A DNA stretch of 9,484 nucleotides, from assembly GCA_023424725.1 (NCBI GenBank), contig JAFADQ010000218.1, positions 1 to 9,484 on the forward strand. Reading direction: 5' to 3'. Under the pieces are notes generated by a model. That model did no database searches and was not told where the DNA came from. It saw nothing but the letters and a program-made list of their open reading frames with translations. Made by a program: the position numbers and the translations under genes. This stretch comes from Bacteroidota bacterium. Its GTDB lineage: Bacteria; Bacteroidota; Bacteroidia; Cytophagales; Hymenobacteraceae. Every line of letters starts with the position of its first letter. The first letter of the stretch is position 1. Below are positions 5,014-9,484 of this stretch, piece by piece.

Positions 5014-5038
5014 CTTAACATCATTAACAAAACCTTAA

Positions 5039-5080
5039 TTTAGGCTGCAACGGACAAAAAAATGGCCGTCGCAGTCTAAA
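5039..5080 (+). repeat. A-loop stem-loop family, copy 2 (upstream of truA)
   Basis: This is the best-formed copy. TTTAGGCTGC (5039-5048) pairs with GCAGTCTAAA (5071-5080) over 10 bp with one G-T pair, and ACGG (5050-5053) pairs with CCGT (5066-5069) inside. The loop is ACAAAAAAATGG. It lies 25 bases after the stop of the small membrane protein gene and 58 bases before truA. There is no T tract after the stem on either strand, so it is not a standard intrinsic terminator. Confidence 0.65.
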
Positions 5081-5102
5081 AAGCGCCTTCATAAATATTT
5101 GA

Positions 5103-5134
5103 TTTGCGCGGCACAAACGCTTGCTATACTTTTA
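5103..5134 (+). promoter_or_regulatory. Promoter of truA
   Basis: TTTG (5103-5106), then 20 bases, then TACTTTTA (5127-5134), one mismatch from TAnnTTTG. It ends four bases before the ATG, so the transcript would start at or next to the start codon. Confidence 0.55.
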
Positions 5135-5138
5135 CGCC

Positions 5139-5888
5139 ATGCGGTACTTTATAGAAATTGCGTATAACGGCACCAACTACCGCGGCTGGCAAATTCAGCC
5201 CAATGCCATAACGGTGCAAAAAGTGCTGAACGATTGCATGAGCAAGGTTTTGCGCAAGCCCATCAGCACAATTGGCAGCGGCCGCACCGATGCCGGCGTG
5301 CACGCGCAGCAGCAATTCGTGCATTTCGATTTTGAAGAAGAACTAGACCCGGTTACCACCAAATACCGCTTTAACCGTATTCTGCCCGAAGATATATCGG
5401 TGTATAACATTTACCCCATGCCCGAGGGCGCGCACACACGCTTCGATGCCGTTGCCCGCACCTACGAGTACCATGTTACCTTAGAGAAAAACCCTTTTCT
5501 GAACGAGTTTAGCATGCTGGCCTACAGCCGCCCCGATGTGCTGCGCATGAACCAGGCCGCCGCATTATTACTGCACCACGAAGATTTCAGTTCGTTTTGC
5601 AAAGCCAACTCGGGCAGCGCGCACGCCTTGTGCAGCATGATGCAGGCCGGCTGGGCCGAGCACCCAAAAAGCAAGCTCGTATTTACCATTAAAGCCAACC
5701 GTTTTTTGCGCGGCATGGTGCGCCTGGTAGTAGGAACGTTGTTAGATGTTGGTTTTGGCAAGCTTACCGTAGAAGAGTTTGGCGAAATTGTAAACAGCCG
5801 CGATTGTGCCCGCGCCAGCAGCGCCGCTCCCGCCGAAGGCTTATTCTTAACAAAAGTTGAGTATCCCGAGGGCCTCCTTCCCGTTTAA
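5139..5888 (+). CDS. truA: tRNA pseudouridine(38-40) synthase
   Basis: TruA converts uridines 38-40 of the tRNA anticodon arm to pseudouridine in the cytoplasm. The 249-residue length is typical. Seen: MRYFIEIAYNGTNYRGWQIQ (1-20), the catalytic-loop motif GSGRTDAGVHA (46-56) with Asp51 as nucleophile, FNRILPEDISV (78-88), RFDAVARTYEYHV (101-113) with Tyr in the position that stacks on the target base, and the RNA/active-site segment IKANRFLRGMVR (184-195). No key residue is missing. A TTG 18 bases upstream is in frame, but it would place the -7 box in coding sequence, so the ATG at 5139 is chosen. It stands alone with its own promoter. Confidence 0.95.
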   Translation: MRYFIEIAYNGTNYRGWQIQPNAITVQKVLNDCMSKVLRKPISTIGSGRTDAGVHAQQQFVHFDFEEELDPVTTKYRFNRILPEDISVYNIYPMPEGAHTRFDAVARTYEYHVTLEKNPFLNEFSMLAYSRPDVLRMNQAAALLLHHEDFSSFCKANSGSAHALCSMMQAGWAEHPKSKLVFTIKANRFLRGMVRLVVGTLLDVGFGKLTVEEFGEIVNSRDCARASSAAPAEGLFLTKVEYPEGLLPV

Positions 5889-5894
5889 TTAATG

Positions 5895-5902
5895 TAATTT
5901 TG
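5895..5902 (+). promoter_or_regulatory. -7 box upstream of the PLP enzyme gene (TAATTTTG)
   Basis: An exact TAnnTTTG just past the truA stop. If used, the transcript would carry a leader of about 190 bases that includes both arms of the inverted repeat at 5916-6070. No -33 TTG is clear. Confidence 0.4.
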
Positions 5903-5915
5903 CACCTTGCAGGGG

Positions 5916-6070
5916 TGGAAGGCTGAAGATTGAAGGTTGAAGAATTGAAGAGGATAGCGCATTTAGGTTAGGCTATTGCTTCTAAATCTGCCGTAACATG
6001 GTTTCTGGTTATTCCGGAAGCTGTAAAACATACTTTTCTTCAATTCTTCAACCTTCCATCCTTCAACCTT
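5916..6070. repeat. TTGAAGG heptad inverted pair with a 79-base loop
   Basis: The left arm (about 5916-5954) and the right arm (about 6034-6070) share the 17-base stretch GGTTGAAGAATTGAAGA as exact reverse complements, with only a few mismatches or slips in the remaining bases. A stem of about 34 bp could form. The loop contains a smaller ATTTAG/CTAAAT pairing. The right arm ends 32 bases before the next gene. Confidence 0.8.
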
Positions 6071-6102
6071 ACCCAAAAGCTGCAGGCACCAAATTTATTG
6101 CT

Positions 6103-7374
6103 ATGAACAAGAAAAAACAGAAGGCACAGGTAAACGGCAAAGATCTTAAGCCCGAAAGTTTAATGATGACTTACGGCTACACGCCGGCCTGGTCTGAAGG
6201 AGCCATAAAACCACCCATTTTCCAAACCTCTACCTTCGTTTTTAAAAACGCCGAAGAAGGAAAAGCTTTTTTTGAACTCGCGTACGGCCTGCGCCAGGCC
6301 AACCCGGACGAAGAAATTGGCCTTATTTACAGCCGCCTTAACAACCCCAGCATAGAGATTCTGGAAGACCGCCTTACCCTTTGGGACGGCGCCGAAGAAG
6401 CAGCGGTTTTTGCCTCCGGAATGGCCGCCATGAGCACTACTTTGCTTGCTTTTTTGCAGCCCGGCGATGTAATTCTGCACTCAGAGCCCATTTACGGCGG
6501 CTCCGATCATTACATAAAACACGTGTTGCCGCGCTTTGGCATCGGCCAGCATGGGTTCAGGCCGCGCACGCCTGTAGCAGAGGTAAAGCAACGCATACAA
6601 GACCAGGGCATTGCCGGCAAAATTGCCATGATTTATGTAGAAACGCCCGCCAACCCCACCAACCGTTTGGTAGATATTGAGGCGTATGCGCAACTGGCGC
6701 AGGAGCTTTCTACCGACAACCGCAAAGTTCTTTTAGTGGTAGATAACACTTTTTTAGGTCCGGTTTTTCAGCACCCGCTAAATCACGGCGCCGATCTGGT
6801 TTTGTACTCTGCCACTAAGTTTATTGGCGGCCACAGCGATTTAATTGCAGGCGCCTGCCTGGGGCCAAAAGCACTTATGGCGCAGGTAAAAGGCATGCGC
6901 ACGTTTATGGGCTCTATGGCCGACCCAAACACCTGCTGGATGATGATGCGCTCTCTGGAAACCCTGAAACTACGCATGCAGCGCATGGCCGACAGCGCCG
7001 AAAAAATTGCAAAATGGTTACGCGAACAACCTCAGGTAGAGCAGGTATATCATCTCGGAGACCTATCGCACGACCCCGTGCAGCAAGATATTTTTAACCG
7101 CCACTGCAAGTCGCCGGGCTCTATGATCTCGTTCGATATAAAAGGGGGCGAGGCCGAAGCTTTCCGTTTCCTGAACAGCCTGCAACTGATAAAACTGGCC
7201 GTTAGCCTGGGCGGAACAGAATCTTTGGCAGAGCACCCGGCTTCTATGACGCACTCCGACATTCCGCACGATATGCAGCAGCAAATGGGCATCTCCGAGA
7301 AAATGATCAGGCTATCTATAGGCGTAGAAGATCCGGAAGATATTATGGCAGATCTGGCGCAGGCGCTGGGGTAA
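6103..7374 (+). CDS. Cys/Met metabolism PLP-dependent enzyme (cystathionine gamma-synthase/lyase family)
   Basis: A 423-residue fold-type I PLP enzyme of the Cys_Met_Meta family. These catalyse gamma-replacement, or beta- or gamma-elimination, on cystathionine, homoserine esters or methionine. Seen: YSRLNNPSIEILEDRL (76-91) with the Tyr and Arg that contact PLP phosphate from the partner subunit, SGMAAM (105-110), IYGGSDHY (130-137) with Tyr131 stacking on PLP, VETPANPTNR (179-188), DNTF (214-217) with the Asp binding the pyridine nitrogen, SATKFIGGHSD (236-246) with Lys239 as Schiff-base lysine, and LGGTESLAEHPASMTH (369-384). The position that is Cys in methionine gamma-lyases is Gly/Ser here (YGGSD), so the exact reaction cannot be fixed. 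An in-frame ATG at 5998 would translate the repeat arm (SILQPSILQP), so 6103 is preferred. Confidence 0.88.
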   Translation: MNKKKQKAQVNGKDLKPESLMMTYGYTPAWSEGAIKPPIFQTSTFVFKNAEEGKAFFELAYGLRQANPDEEIGLIYSRLNNPSIEILEDRLTLWDGAEEAAVFASGMAAMSTTLLAFLQPGDVILHSEPIYGGSDHYIKHVLPRFGIGQHGFRPRTPVAEVKQRIQDQGIAGKIAMIYVETPANPTNRLVDIEAYAQLAQELSTDNRKVLLVVDNTFLGPVFQHPLNHGADLVLYSATKFIGGHSDLIAGACLGPKALMAQVKGMRTFMGSMADPNTCWMMMRSLETLKLRMQRMADSAEKIAKWLREQPQVEQVYHLGDLSHDPVQQDIFNRHCKSPGSMISFDIKGGEAEAFRFLNSLQLIKLAVSLGGTESLAEHPASMTHSDIPHDMQQQMGISEKMIRLSIGVEDPEDIMADLAQALG

Positions 7375-7378
7375 TAAG

Positions 7379-7520
7379 TTTGAAGGTTGAGGATTGGAGA
7401 TTGAAGAAGTTTAATCTAAGCACAACAGTTTCTGATATTGCCTGTTATTACTTTTGTTGAAGTTTTTAGCTAAGATCAAATTCTGATTTCTTCAACCTTC
7501 AATTCTTCATACTTCAACTT
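7379..7520. repeat. TTGAAGG heptad inverted pair between the PLP enzyme and ABC genes
   Basis: The left arm (about 7379-7410, TTTGAAGGTTGAGG...) begins five bases after the stop of the PLP enzyme gene. The right arm (about 7487-7520, TTTCTTCAACCTTCAATTC...) ends directly at the ABC start codon. The arms match less well than in the 5916-6070 pair. The 76-base loop holds a perfect TACTTTTG box. Confidence 0.7.
7449..7456 (+). promoter_or_regulatory. -7 box for the ABC exporter (TACTTTTG)
   Basis: An exact TAnnTTTG inside the loop of the inverted repeat, 64 bases before the TTG start. No -33 TTG is seen at the usual spacing. The leader would contain only the right repeat arm. Confidence 0.45.
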
Positions 7521-9275
7521 TTGGAAAACACTAGCGGTAAAATATTCGACATGCAGGTGCTCCGGCGCTTGTATGCCTTTATGAACCCGTATAAACGGCA
7601 GTTCTATTTTGTGGTGTTCCTCACCATTTTTACGGCGGTGCTGGCTCCGGTAAGGCCCTGGCTTACACAATATACCGTAGATAACCACATAATGGAGGCC
7701 GATTTTGAAGGCCTTCTTAATTTTACGTTGCTAATGTGCGGGCTGCTGGTGCTGCAAACCGTGGTGCAGTACTTTCATACCTTCGCCTCGGGTATTTTGG
7801 GGCAATCGGTTATCCGCGATATTAGGGTGCAGCTCTACAACCACCTGCTAAAGCTAAAGCTCCGCTTCTTCGATCGTTCGCCTATCGGCACATTGGTTAC
7901 ACGCAATATTTCTGATGTAGAAACCCTCTCTAACGTGTTTACCGAGGGTTTCGCGGCTATTGTGGCCGATATACTGCAGTTGGTATTTATTCTGGCCATT
8001 ATGCTCTACACCGACTGGAAACTTACCCTGGTTAGTTTGTGTATGCTGCCTCTTTTGCTCATTTCAACCTATATTTTTAAAGAGAAAGTAAAAGACGCTT
8101 TTAACGATGTGCGCACCGCCGTGGCCAAGCTAAACACGTTTGTGCAGGAGCATTTAACCGGCATGAGCGTAGTGCAGATTTTTAACAACGAAGAACGCGA
8201 GCAGAAAAAGTTTGAGCAAATAAACAAAGAACACACAAAAGCTAACTTACGCTCGGTACTTTATTATTCGGTGTATTTTCCGGTGGCCGAGGTTATTGGC
8301 GCTATCGGCACGGGTTTGCTGGTGTGGTACGGCGCGCGCGGCGTGCTGCACGACGATGTTACGCTGGGCACGCTCATTGCCTTTATCATGTACATCAACA
8401 TGTTCTTCCGCCCGATACGCCAAATTGCCGATAGGTTTAATACCCTGCAGCTGGGCGTGGTAAGCACCGACCGCATTATGAAACTGCTCGACAGCCAGGA
8501 GCACATCGTAAACAACGGTACGTTTAGCCCCGAAAAGCTAAAAGGAGAAGTAGAATTCCGGAACGTGTGGTTTGCCTATAACGACGAAGATTACGTGCTG
8601 CGCGATATTAACTTTCATGTAAAACCAGGCGAAACAGTGGCATTTGTGGGCGCTACAGGTGCCGGAAAATCGTCGGTGATAAACCTGCTCTCGCGGTTTT
8701 ACGACCTTAACAAAGGCGAAATTTTTATAGATGGCCGCGAGGTGCACGAGTTCGATCTGTCGGTGCTGCGCAGGCATATTGGCGTGGTATTGCAAGACGT
8801 ATTTTTGTTTAACGGAAGCATTGCCGATAACATCAGCCTTAATAATCCGGAAATTACGCGCGAGCAAATGTGGCACGCCGCCGAAATGGTAGGCGCCAAA
8901 AAGTTTATAGAGCGCCTGCCCGGCAAGCTGGATTATGAAGTAATGGAACGCGGCGCATCTCTCTCTGTAGGGCAGCGGCAGCTTATCTCGTTTGTGCGCG
9001 CCATGGTTTATAATCCCGAAATTATCGTGTTAGACGAAGCCACCTCGTCGGTAGATACCGAAACCGAGGAGCTGATACAGTTTGCCACCGAAAAGCTAAT
9101 GCAGGGCCGCACCGCTATTGTAATTGCACACCGCCTTAGCACTATACAAAAAGCCCATAAAATAATTGTGCTCGATAAAGGCGAACTAAAAGAAATGGGC
9201 ACCCACGATGAGTTGCTAAAACACAAAGGATTTTACGCGCAGCTACACGAAATGCAATACAAGCAATTTGTATAA
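7521..9275 (+). CDS. ABC transporter, fused permease and ATPase (MsbA/MdlB-type exporter)
   Basis: A 584-residue half-transporter of the type IV exporter class, working as a homo- or heterodimer in the inner membrane. Residues 1-320 form the transmembrane domain; hydrophobic segments lie near 27-45, 64-84, 146-162, 166-186, 252-270 and 279-296, and FFDRSPIGTLVTRNISDVE (116-134) is the usual coupling-region motif. The ATPase domain has Walker A GATGAGKSS (377-385), Q-loop Gln425 (VVLQDVFLF), signature LSVGQRQL (481-488), Walker B IIVLDEATS (501-509) with Glu506, and H-loop His537 (IAHRLS). All catalytic residues are intact. The substrate is unknown; lipid or drug export is typical. The start is taken as TTG 7521 because SGKIFDMQVLRRL looks conserved in relatives; ATG 7551 is the alternative. 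Confidence 0.92.
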   Translation: MENTSGKIFDMQVLRRLYAFMNPYKRQFYFVVFLTIFTAVLAPVRPWLTQYTVDNHIMEADFEGLLNFTLLMCGLLVLQTVVQYFHTFASGILGQSVIRDIRVQLYNHLLKLKLRFFDRSPIGTLVTRNISDVETLSNVFTEGFAAIVADILQLVFILAIMLYTDWKLTLVSLCMLPLLLISTYIFKEKVKDAFNDVRTAVAKLNTFVQEHLTGMSVVQIFNNEEREQKKFEQINKEHTKANLRSVLYYSVYFPVAEVIGAIGTGLLVWYGARGVLHDDVTLGTLIAFIMYINMFFRPIRQIADRFNTLQLGVVSTDRIMKLLDSQEHIVNNGTFSPEKLKGEVEFRNVWFAYNDEDYVLRDINFHVKPGETVAFVGATGAGKSSVINLLSRFYDLNKGEIFIDGREVHEFDLSVLRRHIGVVLQDVFLFNGSIADNISLNNPEITREQMWHAAEMVGAKKFIERLPGKLDYEVMERGASLSVGQRQLISFVRAMVYNPEIIVLDEATSSVDTETEELIQFATEKLMQGRTAIVIAHRLSTIQKAHKIIVLDKGELKEMGTHDELLKHKGFYAQLHEMQYKQFV

Positions 9276-9285
9276 CAGGTAGTTT

Positions 9286-9418
9286 GATGCTGATTGCTGA
9301 TTGTTGGTGTTTTGCAAATGAAATACTACTACCAGTTTAAAGGCTGCGGGGCTCAAAATCGGGCCTGATGCAGGCTAAAAGCCAATTAACAAGCAGCAAC
9401 AAACAATCAACAATTATT
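9286..9418. repeat. TGATTGT heptad inverted pair after the ABC gene
   Basis: The left arm (about 9286-9315, TGCTGATTGCTGATTGTTGG) matches the reverse complement of the right arm (about 9386-9418, AGCAGCAACAAACAATCAAC). The match is imperfect, with TGATTGTT as the best shared core. Inside, AACAGGTAGT (9274-9283) and ACTACCAGTT (9328-9337) form another 9-of-10 pairing, and stem-loop copy 3 occupies 9341-9380. Confidence 0.5.
9341..9380 (+). repeat. A-loop stem-loop family, copy 3 (upstream of the last gene)
   Basis: AGGCTGC (9341-9347) pairs with GCAGGCT (9370-9376) with one mismatch. GGGCT pairs with GGCCT inside through two G-T pairs, and the loop is CAAAATCG. The ends (AGGCTGC ... GCAG-CTAAAA) match copy 2, but the interior has diverged. 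It ends 44 bases before the next start codon. Confidence 0.45.
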
Positions 9419-9423
9419 AAAAA

Positions 9424-9484
9424 ATGAAGAAGTATATAATACCGTTTTTGCTGTTTGTTGTGGCTGCCATTATTGCTGCGTATG
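9424..9484 (+). CDS. N-terminus of a secreted or membrane protein (cut by window edge)
   Basis: The 20 codons seen, MKKYIIPFLLFVVAAIIAAY, have two lysines followed by an unbroken hydrophobic stretch, as in a signal peptide or N-terminal anchor. The ATG follows an A-rich leader (ATTATTAAAAA), as is usual in Bacteroidota. The rest of the protein lies outside, so the function cannot be named. Confidence 0.6.
   Translation, partial: MKKYIIPFLLFVVAAIIAAY

Noticed and set aside
5998..6102. N-terminal extension of the PLP enzyme from ATG 5998
   Set aside because: The added residues are a translation of the repeat arm (SILQPSILQP), and the family's conserved core begins well after 6103.
8961..8984. 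LSVGQ instead of LSGGQ in the ABC signature motif
   Set aside because: This variant is common in the MsbA/MdlB-like exporter subfamily, and all other ATPase residues are intact.
1..9484. CRISPR array, defence island, toxin-antitoxin or prophage
   Set aside because: The repeats are degenerate 7-8 base units without spacers of regular length, and no Cas, nuclease, integrase, toxin or phage gene is present.

Overview
This window looks like a chromosomal segment from a Bacteroidota bacterium, probably Cytophagales (Hymenobacteraceae, close to Pontibacter or Adhaeribacter). The evidence is the gene content (a DUF4293 protein, a RecF and TruA of Bacteroidota type, a one-gene pdhA), promoter boxes of the Bacteroidota type TAnnTTTG, A/T-rich rather than Shine-Dalgarno leaders, and roughly balanced base composition. 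The genus is an inference from style, not a database match.

Layout, left to right: recF (minus strand, 3' end beyond the left edge); a 344-base divergent gap; pdhA (plus), pyruvate dehydrogenase E1 alpha; a membrane-anchored TPR protein (plus); a GNAT acetyltransferase (plus); a 359-base convergent gap filled with nested inverted repeats; a DUF4293 membrane protein (minus); an 81-residue membrane protein (plus); truA (plus); a Cys/Met-metabolism PLP enzyme of the cystathionine gamma-synthase/lyase family (plus); a full-length MsbA/MdlB-type ABC exporter (plus); and the first 20 codons of a secreted or membrane protein at the right edge. Every gene is separated from the next by about 115 bases or more, most have their own candidate promoter, and no operon is evident. 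The genes are housekeeping or common accessory functions and do not form one pathway.

The unusual content is between, and once inside, the genes. (1) Short degenerate tandem repeats with 7-8 base units (TTGAAGG, GGATGAGT, TGATTGT, GTAGTGG) occur in most of the longer gaps, usually as inverted pairs. The unit differs between pairs, but the two arms of a pair carry the same unit. (2) The same repeat material lies in frame inside recF, adding about 75 residues between two conserved core segments. (3) A separate stem-loop family with an A-rich loop (core GGCTGC-N-GG-CAAAAAA-GCC-GCAG-CTAA) occurs four times, each time in an intergenic region upstream of a gene. (4) A larger imperfect inverted repeat containing the GTCATCCTGAGCG-type motif sits in the convergent gap. 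I see no transposase, CRISPR array, tRNA or rRNA, and no defence system.
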